Counted from the stretch's first letter, positions 30,801 to 38,833 are shown. The stretch is DNA of 64,000 nucleotides from Phormidesmis priestleyi ULC007 (GCF_001895925.1 NZ_MPPI01000009.1:27869-91868), one strand, 5' to 3'. Made by a program: numbers and translations. Notes: generated by a model from the sequence alone, not told the origin.

Positions 30801-32370
30801 TCTAGATCCTTACCCGGTGTCACTGTTAGAGCAAATGCAGGTGCGGGCAAGACTGATGATGCCAATTCTACAAGACAATCAACTGTGGGGGTTGTTAGTT
30901 GCCCAGCACTGCCGATCGCCCCGACAGTGGGAAGCCTCAGAAATTGAACTGCAACAACAACTGGCAACCCAGATTGCGATCGCCATTCAACAAGCCGCTC
31001 TCTACCAACAGTCGCAACAAGAACTCGCAGAACGCCAACGGGCAGAAACCGCTCTACAACAGCTCAACCAAGAACTAGAACAACGAGTGCAAGAGCGCAC
31101 TCAATCCCTGCACCAACGGGCAGAACAGGAGCGGTTGCTGCGCTTGATCATTCAAAATATTCACCGCTCTCTCGATCTAGAGGAAACCCTCGCTGCCGTA
31201 CTCAGCGAAACCCGCCAGACCCTCAGAGCAGATCGGGTCGCGGTTTATCAGCTTAACCCTGATTGGAGCGGCAGTTTTGTGGCAGAGTCGGTCGGTGCAG
31301 GGTGGGTGCCTTTAGTGCTGCCGGGCATCCAAAAAGTTTGGCAAGATACCTACTTGCACGATACTCAGGGCGGACGCTATCAGAATAACGAAACCCTTGC
31401 AGTTAATGATATTTATACGATCGGGCATCACCCGTGCCACATTGATCTGTTAGAACAGTTTCAAGCAAGAGCCTATGTGCTCGCCCCCATTTTTCTAGAC
31501 GATCAGCTTTGGGGGTTACTTGCCGTCTATCAAAACAGCAGTCCTCGTGAGTGGCAAGGTTGGGAGATTAGTCTGATCCGACAGATTGGCATCCAAACCG
31601 CGATCGCCCTGCGCCAATCCTATTTATATCAGGCTGCCCAAGCACAGGTGAAAGAACTAGAGCGCCTCAGTCAACTTAAAGATGACTTCCTGAGCACCGT
31701 CTCCCACGAACTGCGATCGCCGATGTCTAGCGTTAAGATGGCAACCCAAATGTTGGAAATTACTTTGCAAGATTTGGGCGTATTGGATGATGAATCCAAC
31801 GCTATCAACCGCTATTTCAAAATTCTGGAAGAAGAAGGACAACGCGAGGTCAATTTAATCAACGATCTGCTGGATCTGGCGCGACTTGATGCCGGGACAG
31901 ATCCGCTCAATCTCACTACTATTGCGCTCCAGTTTTACATTCCTCACCTGGCAGAGTCATTTGTCGAACGCACCCACCAACAACAGCAGCAATTAGCCAT
32001 CCAAATTCCTGACGATCTGCCAGACTTCATAACCGATTTGCCCTACCTCGGACGCATTTTGACCGAACTCCTGCACAATGCCTGTAAATATACCCCCCCC
32101 GGAGAAACCATCACGGTGTCTGTTCAACTTGCCGCCTCAGCTCTAGAGATTTGTGTCAGCAACGCGGGTGTCGAAATTCCGGCCGCAGAATGCGATCGTA
32201 TCTTCGACAAGTTCTACCGCATTCCTAACAGTGATCCCTGGAAACATGGTGGCACAGGGCTGGGGTTAGCTCTGGTGAAAAAGCTCACCGAACGATTGGG
32301 CGGTCACATCCACGTTGAAAGTGACTGTGGACAAACGACCTTTATTCTAGAGTTCGGGTTGTTCACATAA
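27823..32370 (+). CDS. Multi-GAF/PAS sensor histidine kinase with a cyanobacteriochrome-type GAF domain
   Basis: I start at the GTG at 27823, six bases after a perfect GGAGG, giving 1515 residues; the frame is open from 27730. Domain order: GAF1 (15-175), GAF2 (226-379), PAS1 (386-498), PAS2 with PAC (511-626), PAS3 (636-754), PAS4 (766-886), GAF3 (896-1064), coiled coil (1064-1105), GAF4 (1101-1276), HisKA with His1295 in STVSHELRSP, and HATPase (N-box LLHNACKYTPP, G-box GGTGLGLALVKK). Only GAF4 has the bilin-binding Cys-His pair (PCHIDLLEQF, Cys1205). It also has VWQDTYL and GGRYQNNET, as in red/green cyanobacteriochromes. GAF1 and GAF3 have Tyr or Pro at that place. There are no membrane segments and no response regulator nearby, so the partner is unknown. 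Confidence 0.93.
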   Translation: MSIDSASSFLQTEIILEKIAEITLHIQQGRELEDILQWTIADARALLQTDRVLISRFLENQDAVVAFESVGADWTPILGQLIYDPCFSATWVEYKQGQTTTLSDTHSGTIDPGYVQLLKGLQVQANLVVPIFNQGTLWGLLIAHHCRSPRAWQPLEVQLLQHIALQLGVATQQAELRQRQQYLESQLEQHTVDRQQSTIALTDPNGDISGFIGTVADLNDRQRKEDLIQDIAQGVSAKTGEAFFHSLVQYLTRLLGMDQAFVFELITPETKRVKIIAGLSDDQVLDGLECPLVGTPCEQVFEQGFCIYPNNVQQLFPEALALKALGGESYVGIPLVSSSGAVIGSICVISNQAIANVQFIQEVLTIFAVRAASELERRQSEAILRRYERIVSATPDMVSLIDRNYLYQVVNQSYLTWNQKTYDQIVGHSVSDLLGQELFETVQPLMDRCLAGELQQILETWQNYPDGQRRYIRATYSPYLELDGTISGVVVNVHDLTDLKLVEEALRESEERFRQMATSIHEVFWLTDINSTQTIYVSPIYEEIWGRSCASLYEQPRSFLEPIHPDDRAHVLDTLEQRPQTGFNHEYRLVRPDGTIRWIWERAFPVADTTGHPYRLVGVSQDITDRKAVETALKESQQHYQNLIENSPDIIERFDPQLRHLFVSSALTKLTGIATESFIGKTCRDLGMDAAMVNTWEAAAGSLLSTGQKQIIEFELPTLNGLRSFEMAIAPELSDQQTIESILCISRDVTDRKASEIALREQQQFTEQIAQSTLAILYVYDLIEQRNIYTNQQVEKVLGYSPEEIQAMGDALFSLLAHPDDLPRMMAGQQRLLTVQNDEFVETEYRMRHKTGSYRWLLSRDRIFNRTAEGLPTQSLGVATDITILKETQVALYQQAERQRLLMAVAQRIRQTLDLHDILGTTVTEVRQFLQTDRVVIYRFEPDGSGIVIAESVTEGWRSILGMQITASYFVEIQGQLYEQDRVKATDDIYTANLDPYPVSLLEQMQVRARLMMPILQDNQLWGLLVAQHCRSPRQWEASEIELQQQLATQIAIAIQQAALYQQSQQELAERQRAETALQQLNQELEQRVQERTQSLHQRAEQERLLRLIIQNIHRSLDLEETLAAVLSETRQTLRADRVAVYQLNPDWSGSFVAESVGAGWVPLVLPGIQKVWQDTYLHDTQGGRYQNNETLAVNDIYTIGHHPCHIDLLEQFQARAYVLAPIFLDDQLWGLLAVYQNSSPREWQGWEISLIRQIGIQTAIALRQSYLYQAAQAQVKELERLSQLKDDFLSTVSHELRSPMSSVKMATQMLEITLQDLGVLDDESNAINRYFKILEEEGQREVNLINDLLDLARLDAGTDPLNLTTIALQFYIPHLAESFVERTHQQQQQLAIQIPDDLPDFITDLPYLGRILTELLHNACKYTPPGETITVSVQLAASALEICVSNAGVEIPAAECDRIFDKFYRIPNSDPWKHGGTGLGLALVKKLTERLGGHIHVESDCGQTTFILEFGLFT

Positions 32371-32780
32371 TGTCTATGCTCGATCGTCAAGAGTTGATTG
32401 ATTAGGAACGTGGATTTATTGGCGTTGCTGAATGGTGACATGAATTGCAAGATTCACCCTCTCCTTTTGGGCTACTGTGTGTACACAAATTGCTTTAAGT
32501 TCGGATGGCTGGGGTTTGCCCCCTAAATCCCCCATTCTGGGGGACTTTGACCCCAGACTTTCAGTTTCAAAGTCCCCCAATTTTGGGGGATTTAGGGGGC
32601 AGAAGCCGCTCATAACGAAGCGAAAGGACTGATGTCTACACGGTAGTCTTTTGAGAGGGAACAAGAATTCTAGCTCCCTTCTCCTGTGGGATGAGGGCAG
32701 AAGATCCTTAGAAGTGGGCATCAATCCGTGTCTTGGGGAACATTGACAGAGACAATAACTCCCTCCCTCTCTGGACACGA
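32371..32780. other. Intergenic region with repeats
   Basis: It contains AGGAACGTGGATTTATT (from 32404), the MITE-type end GGCGTTGCTGAAT (32421-32433), the palindromic repeat copy at 32518-32600, and a GGGAACAAGAATTCTAGCTCCC hairpin near 32658-32680. The minus-strand open frame across 32416-32832 is made of repeat sequence and is not a gene. Confidence 0.6.
32518..32600. repeat. Palindromic dispersed repeat, copy 2
   Basis: Same arms as copy 1 (GCCCCCTAAATCCCCC / GGGGGATTTAGGGGGC) with TTCTGGGGGACTTTG and CAAAGTCCCCCAA inside. It lies about 150 bp after the kinase gene and 180 bp before the permease-kinase gene. Confidence 0.85.
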
Positions 32781-35252
32781 ATGAATCAGCCATCGATTCC
32801 TGCTTTTTCCCTGCCTCGCAGTTTAACGTCACTCGAAACCTGCGGGTTTGGTTTTAGCGGCTTGCTTTTGTGGTTAGGCACTGCGCCCGCAATGCACGCC
32901 GCTTTAGGATCTCAAGCCATCTGGGTTTGGCTACCGGGAACGATCGTCGGCATTTTGCTGAATCTGCAAGTCAAACGCTTGGGAACCCATTTTCCAGACG
33001 TGGCCGGCGGCACACCCAACTACACGACTCGCCTGCTTCAGCGCTTTCCGGCGATCGCTCGCTATAGCGCGATCGGCTACCTGTTGGGCTGGATCTCTGT
33101 GCCGCCGATCAATGCCATCATTCTGACTGACTTAATTCAGGCAAATTTGGAGCCGTTGGGAATTGCTTGTCCCATCATGCCGCTTCGCATTGGCTTTGCT
33201 ATTTTGCCCTTTATTGTGGCGTTTAGCGGTACGCGGACGTTGGGCATTTTGCATACCTTCTTTGTATTTCCAGCGATCGGGTTTCTCGTCACCTTTTGTC
33301 TACAAGGCATCGGCTGGCTCAGTCTTGCCCCAACTAGCCCCGGTCTGCTGCCAAACACTTGGCCGGGCATTAGCGCCATCGATTGGATGAAGTGGTTCTT
33401 TATTGCCGTTTATGCCGTTTATGGCTGTGAGACGGCTTCTTCGTTTGTTGCCGATAGCCGCAAACCGACTGTGACGCTCCGTTGTTTAAGCGTCACGGCT
33501 GGATTCATTCCGATCGTTTATTTCGCGGGGTCTTGGGTGGTCATGCGGTTAGCAACCCAAGCTGGATTAGGGGACAGTGCTTATCTCAACCTGGTGGCAG
33601 CAGCCCAGCCATTCTGGGGCGTTCTTACCCCTGCGCTCGTGACCTTTTTGATTACGTCTGGCTGTCTCCTGAGTTCTGCAACAGCCGTTTCTAACTGCCC
33701 TCGCATTTTGTATCAATTGGCAAAAGATGGATATCTGCCCCCCGTATTCTCTGCCGTTTCGCGTCGGGGTGTACTTGAACCCAGCCTGATTTTTACGCTA
33801 TTGCTGAGTCTACTTTGCCTGGTGTGGGGAGACGTTGCCCGCGTTGTGATGGTCACAGGAACAGGCTATCTAACGTCTATGATGGCAATCCACTGGGGTT
33901 TATGGATCTGCCGCAATCGACCAGAAACGCGGTGGTCTTGGTTATCACTCGGCTTCTTTGGGATGGAGGCTGCTGTTTTAGTGATTGGCGGGTTGGCATG
34001 GGGCTGGCAAGATTTATTGATTGGCTTACTGCTGCCGTTGGCTGTTGGGATGACAGCAGTATGGCTGCCTCGTCTGCACTTTGCACCGTTCCAGATCAAT
34101 TGGTGGCTACAGCGCGATCGTCAACCACTTCGCGCACCTAAAGCTGATTGGATCGCCTTGCAAGTGACAATTCTGATCATCTTAGTGTGTGGTGCGGTCA
34201 GCATTGGCTGGTTAGTGAGAGCGAGACTTGAACGTCACGGCATGGGTAGCCATATGGCGCTGTTTAGCATTTTGCTGATCACCATTGCCTTTGTGGGTGT
34301 GGCGATCGCCTGCTGGACAAGTCTGCCTCAAATTGCTGCCATTACTGAATCACGAGAAGAAGTCGAACGGACTCTGAGTGATTTACAGCGAACGCAAACG
34401 CAACTGGTGCAGGCAGAGAAAATGTCGAGTTTAGGACAGTTAGTAGCAGGTGTTGCCCATGAAATCAACAACCCTGTCAACTTCATCTACGGCAACCTGA
34501 TCCATGTGCGAGAATACTCCCAAGATTTGCTGAAGCTGATCCAACTTTACGAGCAACACTATCCAAACCCCATACCCGAAATTCAAGCCGAATCTGAAGC
34601 GGTCGATCTGGAGTTTTTGCAAGAGGATCTGATCAAAACGCTCGATTCTATGAAAATTGGCACCGATCGCATCCGTCAGATCGTGTTGAGCTTACGCAAC
34701 TTCTCCCGACTGGATGAAGCCGAATTTAAAGAAGCCGATATTCACGAAGGCATTGACAGCACTTTGTTAATCTTGCAACATCGTCTCAAAGCGCGATCAG
34801 ACCGTCCAGAGATTCAGTTAATTAAAGACTACAGTGATTTACCGCCAGTAGAATGCTATCCCGGCCCGTTGAATCAGGTGTTGATGAATGTTCTGGCAAA
34901 CGCGATCGATGCATTAGAAGAAAGTAACGCGCAACAAACCTATCAGGAGATTGAAGCCAAGCCTAACCAGATTACAATTCGGACATTGTTGCTGGATGCT
35001 GAATGGGTAGAAATTGCGATCGCCGACAATGGACAGGGAATGCCTGAAGCGGTTCAGCAACGTATTTTCAACCCATTCTTTACCACAAAACCCGTAGGCA
35101 AAGGAACAGGCATGGGAATGTCGATTAGCCATCAAATCATTACCGGAAACCATAGCGGCAATCTGAAATGCCTCTCTAGTCCTGGGGCTGGAGCCGAGTT
35201 TGTGATTCAAATTCCGATTCGACAACCCGCTTGTGAGAGAACGATCGTGTAG
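32781..35252 (+). CDS. APC-type permease fused to a sensor histidine kinase
   Basis: The 823-residue protein is a transporter-kinase fusion. Residues ~15-400 resemble an amino acid-polyamine-organocation permease (GFGFSGLLLWLG; AGGTPNYTTRLLQRFP; an AVYGCETASSFVADSRKP segment like helix 6 of the family; SSATAVSNCPRILYQLAKDGYLP). Two more helix groups reach about 530. A coiled linker leads to a HisKA with His560 in GVAHEINNPVNF. The ATPase domain follows with N-box LMNVLANAIDAL, G1 IADNGQGMPE and FFTTKPVGKGTGMGMSIS. The logic resembles CbrA-type SLC5-kinase sensors, but the transporter family differs. It likely senses or transports an amino acid or polyamine. I choose the ATG at 32781 over the TTG at 32733. 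No response regulator is adjacent. Confidence 0.92.
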   Translation: MNQPSIPAFSLPRSLTSLETCGFGFSGLLLWLGTAPAMHAALGSQAIWVWLPGTIVGILLNLQVKRLGTHFPDVAGGTPNYTTRLLQRFPAIARYSAIGYLLGWISVPPINAIILTDLIQANLEPLGIACPIMPLRIGFAILPFIVAFSGTRTLGILHTFFVFPAIGFLVTFCLQGIGWLSLAPTSPGLLPNTWPGISAIDWMKWFFIAVYAVYGCETASSFVADSRKPTVTLRCLSVTAGFIPIVYFAGSWVVMRLATQAGLGDSAYLNLVAAAQPFWGVLTPALVTFLITSGCLLSSATAVSNCPRILYQLAKDGYLPPVFSAVSRRGVLEPSLIFTLLLSLLCLVWGDVARVVMVTGTGYLTSMMAIHWGLWICRNRPETRWSWLSLGFFGMEAAVLVIGGLAWGWQDLLIGLLLPLAVGMTAVWLPRLHFAPFQINWWLQRDRQPLRAPKADWIALQVTILIILVCGAVSIGWLVRARLERHGMGSHMALFSILLITIAFVGVAIACWTSLPQIAAITESREEVERTLSDLQRTQTQLVQAEKMSSLGQLVAGVAHEINNPVNFIYGNLIHVREYSQDLLKLIQLYEQHYPNPIPEIQAESEAVDLEFLQEDLIKTLDSMKIGTDRIRQIVLSLRNFSRLDEAEFKEADIHEGIDSTLLILQHRLKARSDRPEIQLIKDYSDLPPVECYPGPLNQVLMNVLANAIDALEESNAQQTYQEIEAKPNQITIRTLLLDAEWVEIAIADNGQGMPEAVQQRIFNPFFTTKPVGKGTGMGMSISHQIITGNHSGNLKCLSSPGAGAEFVIQIPIRQPACERTIV

Positions 35253-35272
35253 GGGCACGACATGTCGTGCCC
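35253..35272. repeat. Perfect 20-bp palindrome
   Basis: GGGCACGACATGTCGTGCCC is a perfect inverted repeat between the convergent permease-kinase and solute-binding genes. It belongs to a family with 16807-16850 and 56008-56028. It could act as a bidirectional terminator but has no T run. Confidence 0.75.
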
Positions 35273-35294
35273 TCATGCGGATCTGTCGCAAATG

Positions 35295-36302
35295 TTAGAG
35301 AGATTTTACGAGAGAATCATCGTAGAGCGTCTTGACATCAAGCGGCTGTGGAACCACTTTGAAATCATAGGCAGCTTTTGCAACCAGTTCAAAACTCTTG
35401 ACAGCGTTGTTTGAGTTGTCAGCGTTGAACCCAATCGTTTTGTTGCCCTCGATATCGAACAGTGTGATTCCGGTCAGTTGTTCGCGTAACTCTTCAGGTT
35501 TAATTCCCAGTTTTCCTGAGGCAGCGGCGATCGCATCTGCGTCTCCTGCTTTTAACAGGGTGATTCCTTGATTCGCTGCTTTTAGAAACGAGAGTAATTC
35601 GGCTCTGCGATTTGCAATTAAGCTAGGGCGCGTAATCAAAACATCGGCAATCAAATTGGTGCCTTTAGTGCTAAAAATGACTTCTCCACCGCCTTCTTTT
35701 GCCGCTTTAGCGAGAAACGGCTCATAGGTCACGGCTGAATCGACGCGCTTGGCGCTAAATGCTGTCGCTGCATCGGGTGCAGGCAGATCTTTAATGCTGA
35801 CATCCTGTTCGGTCAGTCCACCTTTTTCGAGGTATGCCCGCAGCAAAACTTTCTCGAACAAAACGTCTTCACGCGCCAGCGTTTTGCCCTTCAAGTCTGC
35901 CGCAGACTTAATTCCGCGTCCGATAATGCCATCCGAACCGTTTGAGTAATCGCACAGAAATATGATCTTCAGCGTGGGATCTTTCCCAGCCATTTGAATC
36001 GCATCTCCGGCTGTCAGCCAAGCCAGATCAAGCTTGCCAGACAGAAATGCTGTAATTTCCTCGGTGTTTGACTGAAACAAAATGTCTTGAATTTTGAGTC
36101 CGGCTTGAGTATAAAAGTCTTTCTTCACTGAGACATGATGCCCAGAGTAACCAGACCAAGGGTTAGTGCCAACAGTGAGTGTTTGAGGTTGGGCAGAATT
36201 ATTTGCCGCATTGTTATTGCCTGATTGAGGAGAGCAAGCAACTATCCAAAACAGAGCAACTAATGCAAATGCAATCAGTTTGATAGAACGAAACTTAAAC
36301 AT
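35295..36302 (-). CDS. ABC transporter solute-binding lipoprotein, probably for guanidine
   Basis: The 335-residue protein has a lipoprotein signal peptide (LIAFALVALFWIVAC, lipobox ending at Cys23). The mature part resembles NitT/TauT/SsuA-type binding proteins: GTNPWSGYSGHHVSVKKDFY, LDLAWLTAGDAIQMA, LKGKTLARED, VDSAVTYEPFLAKAA. It captures the substrate at the outer face of the membrane for the ATPase at 36654-37475 and the permease at 37806-38660. The substrate is inferred from the guanidine-I riboswitch directly upstream. Riboswitches of this class are established sensors of guanidine, and such transporters are associated with them. It is convergent with the permease-kinase gene. Confidence 0.9.
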   Translation of the reverse strand: MFKFRSIKLIAFALVALFWIVACSPQSGNNNAANNSAQPQTLTVGTNPWSGYSGHHVSVKKDFYTQAGLKIQDILFQSNTEEITAFLSGKLDLAWLTAGDAIQMAGKDPTLKIIFLCDYSNGSDGIIGRGIKSAADLKGKTLAREDVLFEKVLLRAYLEKGGLTEQDVSIKDLPAPDAATAFSAKRVDSAVTYEPFLAKAAKEGGGEVIFSTKGTNLIADVLITRPSLIANRRAELLSFLKAANQGITLLKAGDADAIAAASGKLGIKPEELREQLTGITLFDIEGNKTIGFNADNSNNAVKSFELVAKAAYDFKVVPQPLDVKTLYDDSLVKSL

Positions 36303-36358
36303 CTAAGACTTCCTTTGGGAACGTGAAACAAATGACAAAAGACCTCGGTTTAGCAATC

Positions 36359-36520
36359 AAAAAGCCCGAAAGAGCCGTAACAGACTATGGCTGTTAAGCG
36401 TCTCTCCCGGGCTTTTGTCCCGCCGTGTGACTGCCTGCTCTAATGCAGACAGTTTGCTTCTCTCGGACCAGTCATTAAACCTTGCATTGCTTAATTGAGG
36501 CTTAATCGGAACCCTAGAAG
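36359..36520 (-). promoter_or_regulatory. Guanidine-I (ykkC) riboswitch with terminator expression platform
   Basis: On the minus strand the conserved blocks appear in order: CTAGGGTTCCG (around 36506-36516), CTGGTCCGAGAGAAGC (around 36458-36473), ACACGGCGGGA (around 36417-36427) and AAAAGCCCGGGAGAG (36402-36416). Downstream, CTCTTTCGGGCTTTTT (36359-36374) can pair with AAAAGCCCGGGAGAG to make a terminator that ends in a T run. That last block is also part of the aptamer, so guanidine binding should prevent the terminator and switch the downstream binding-protein gene ON. The leader ends about 57 bp before its ATG. Confidence 0.95.
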
Positions 36521-36653
36521 CCATAAATTGTTCTAACGCGGAAAGGATTTCTTTAATGAGACAAGTGACTGCTCCTAGTTGCTGAGTCTAATGTCACTAT
36601 TTGTAACACGCAACAACCAGAAAAAAGTATCTCAGATCACAGTTTTGCTACGG

Positions 36654-37475
36654 TTATTCGCGCAGCGACTGTAAAATCTGCCGCTTAATTTCGATAAACT
36701 CAGCCGATAACTTCGTTTCTAAATCGCGCTGTTCGGGCAGCCCGATCGCAACTTCTCGCTTCATCCGTCCTGGCGACGTACCCATGACGTAAACTCGCTG
36801 CGACAGAAAAATTGCTTCTTCGACATCGTGGGTAATCATCAGACCCGTGACGTGCGTTTGCTCCCAGAGTTCTAACAAAAATTGCTGCATTTGCTCTTTG
36901 GTTTGAGCATCCAACGCGCCAAACGGCTCATCCATCAATAAGACGGCTGGCTCGTTGGCTAGGGCACGGGCGATCGCGACTCGCTGCTTCATGCCACCCG
37001 ACAATTGTTTGGGATAAGATTTGGCAAACTGAGTTAAGCCCACCACATTTAGATAATAATCAATGCGATCACGCTGCTCGGCTTTGGGCATTTTGCGAAG
37101 CTGTAACCCAAACGCAATGTTTTGTGAAACAGTCAGCCAAGGATAAAGCGTGTAGTTTTGAAATACCATGCCGCGATCGGAGCCAGGCCCAGTCACGGGT
37201 CGCCCATCAACTAACACACTTCCCGTAGAAGGATTGATTAGCCCGGCCACAATATTCAATAGGGTTGATTTGCCGCACCCCGAAGAACCCACTAGACAGA
37301 CAAATTCTCTTGGAAAAATCTGAAGATTGATATCCTCTAGCACCGTCATTGAGCTACCTTGAAGCGCAAATGACTTAGACAAGCCACGAACTTCAAGCTT
37401 GGGAGGAGTCGGCGCAAGATCGGCGGCAGCAGGCTCAGTCTGTCCCCGTAAGTCTTGCGATCGGGTATCAAGCAT
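36654..37475 (-). CDS. ABC transporter ATP-binding protein (NitT/TauT family), guanidine cluster
   Basis: The 273-residue ATPase has Walker A GSSGCGKST, the Q-loop in VFQNYTLYPWLTVSQN, the signature LSGGMKQRVAIARAL, Walker B LLMDEPFGALD and the H-loop MITHDVEEA. It belongs to the nitrate/sulfonate/taurine-type importers. It lies upstream of the riboswitch, with the binding protein after it. The permease is divergent across a 330-bp gap. So only the binding protein appears to be directly under riboswitch control unless a longer transcript exists. Confidence 0.92.
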   Translation of the reverse strand: MLDTRSQDLRGQTEPAAADLAPTPPKLEVRGLSKSFALQGSSMTVLEDINLQIFPREFVCLVGSSGCGKSTLLNIVAGLINPSTGSVLVDGRPVTGPGSDRGMVFQNYTLYPWLTVSQNIAFGLQLRKMPKAEQRDRIDYYLNVVGLTQFAKSYPKQLSGGMKQRVAIARALANEPAVLLMDEPFGALDAQTKEQMQQFLLELWEQTHVTGLMITHDVEEAIFLSQRVYVMGTSPGRMKREVAIGLPEQRDLETKLSAEFIEIKRQILQSLRE

Positions 37476-37690
37476 GATTAAGTTTCCAAGATGGAGCAGT
37501 GAAAGGGAGATTCTTCATCAGTTAAATAGATACGATCGCTTCATAGTGTCATTTTAGATACATAAATAGGCAGTTGCCCGATAAACTCAAACAAATTTGC
37601 TGAACCCGATGAAGTCCAGAAATTTATATGGTGATAATAATCAAAAATATCCTATCTCATCATTTTGCTTAGTCGAAAAGATTTTATCGA

Positions 37691-37731
37691 GTAGCCTTTG
37701 ATACAAAAAAGCGTGAGAGTCTCCTTAAACT
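37691..37731 (+). promoter_or_regulatory. NtcA-type promoter in front of the permease gene
   Basis: GTA-N8-TAC at 37691-37704 (GTAGCCTTTGATAC) is a perfect NtcA core. TAAACT at 37726-37731 fits the -10 form TAN3T, separated by 21 bases, close to the canonical 22-24 of NtcA-activated promoters. The expected transcript start is near 37738, leaving a leader of about 70 bases to the GTG at 37806. As the core is palindromic, NtcA bound here might also affect the divergent ATPase gene. NtcA activates nitrogen-scavenging genes under ammonium shortage. Confidence 0.7.
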
Positions 37732-37805
37732 GAGGGGAATGTCATTGATTGTTGACGTTGTATTCCATCACAGTTAGTTGTGTAACTTGATAAAGGATTA
37801 ACTCA

Positions 37806-38660
37806 GTGGCTAATGCGAGTCTCGATTCTGCTAGTTCTCCTGATCGCCAACATCACTATCTCAAGCCTTCGGTCTTCTGGAGCATTCGCCAAGGATTCTC
37901 GCGCCGATTAGCCGCTTTAATTGTGATCGTTTCGTTGGCGGTTCCGCTCTTATTGTGGGCGATCGTTAGCTATGCCAAGCTAGTGCCGCCGATATTTTTG
38001 CCCACTCCCACGGCGGTGTTGCAGGCGGGGGTTGATATGTTTATAAACCACGATCTCCTGTCAGATGTGATCGTGAGTTGCAGTCGAGTGTTGGCGGGGT
38101 TTATAGCCGCAGCCGCGATCGGCGTACCTATGGGCATTGCGATGGGCACGTTCTACAGCATGAATAGTCTGTTTGCGCCCTTTGTGGGAACAGTGCGATA
38201 TATGCCTGTGACTGCGTTTGTGCCACTGATTGTGATTTGGGTTGGGTTGGGTGAAGAATCAAAAATCTTGATCATTACGCTGGGCGTTGTTTTATATAAC
38301 GCGATCATGGTTGCCGATGCGGTTAAATTTATTCCCAGCGAGATGATTAATGTTGCCTATACGCTGGGTGCGAATCGGCGGGATGTTTTGTTTAAAGTGA
38401 TTATTCCGGCAACGTTTCCGAGTGTGTTGGATACGCTACGGGTGAATATTTCTGGCGCATGGAATTTTTTGGTGATTGCCGAATTAGTGGCGGCTCAAAG
38501 CGGTTTAGGGTTCAGAATCATTCAGGCACAGCGATATTTGCAGACTGAAAAAGTGTTGTTCTGCATTCTGTTAATTGGCGTGATCGGACTGGCGATCGAT
38601 TACGGTTTGAGTTGGCTCTCAAAAGTTCTCACGCCCTGGGCAGATCAAACTCGACATTAA
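37806..38660 (+). CDS. ABC transporter permease (NitT/TauT family), guanidine cluster
   Basis: The 284-residue inner-membrane permease has about six helices after a cytoplasmic N-terminus. The family segments are visible: LVPPIFLPTPTAVLQAG, AAAIGVPMGIAMG, VPLIVIWVGLGEESKILIITLGV and the EAA-like loop AYTLGANRRDVLFKVIIPATFPSVLD that contacts the ATPase. The GTG start is preceded by AAGGA at about ten bases. It completes the importer made with the ATPase and binding protein on the opposite strand, and it is served by the NtcA-type promoter. Confidence 0.92.
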   Translation: MANASLDSASSPDRQHHYLKPSVFWSIRQGFSRRLAALIVIVSLAVPLLLWAIVSYAKLVPPIFLPTPTAVLQAGVDMFINHDLLSDVIVSCSRVLAGFIAAAAIGVPMGIAMGTFYSMNSLFAPFVGTVRYMPVTAFVPLIVIWVGLGEESKILIITLGVVLYNAIMVADAVKFIPSEMINVAYTLGANRRDVLFKVIIPATFPSVLDTLRVNISGAWNFLVIAELVAAQSGLGFRIIQAQRYLQTEKVLFCILLIGVIGLAIDYGLSWLSKVLTPWADQTRH

Positions 38661-38703
38661 CGTCAGTTCGACGAGTTTTTTCGCTTCGTTCTCAGCGGCT
38701 TCT

Positions 38704-38784
38704 GCCCCCTAAATCCCCCATTCTGGGGGACTTCAAACCCGATTTTCAGTTCAAAGTCCCTCACTTGTGGGGGATTTAGGGGGC
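38704..38784. repeat. Palindromic dispersed repeat, copy 3
   Basis: Arms GCCCCCTAAATCCCCC / GGGGGATTTAGGGGGC with TTCTGGGGGACTT and CAAAGTCCCTC inside, the same family as copies 1 and 2. It lies between the convergent permease and glutamine synthetase genes and could end both transcripts. Confidence 0.85.
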
Positions 38785-38833
38785 GTTCCAGAGGTGCAAC
38801 CGCAGCGAGGGATCTCATCGAATTCACGTGACA

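Noticed and set aside
32416-32832. 138-codon minus-strand frame
   Set aside because: It runs across the palindromic repeat and into the start of the permease-kinase gene; no motif or ribosome site.
34245-35252. The histidine kinase part as a separate gene
   Set aside because: The frame is continuous from the permease with no internal stop, and no ribosome site or start is evident at the junction.
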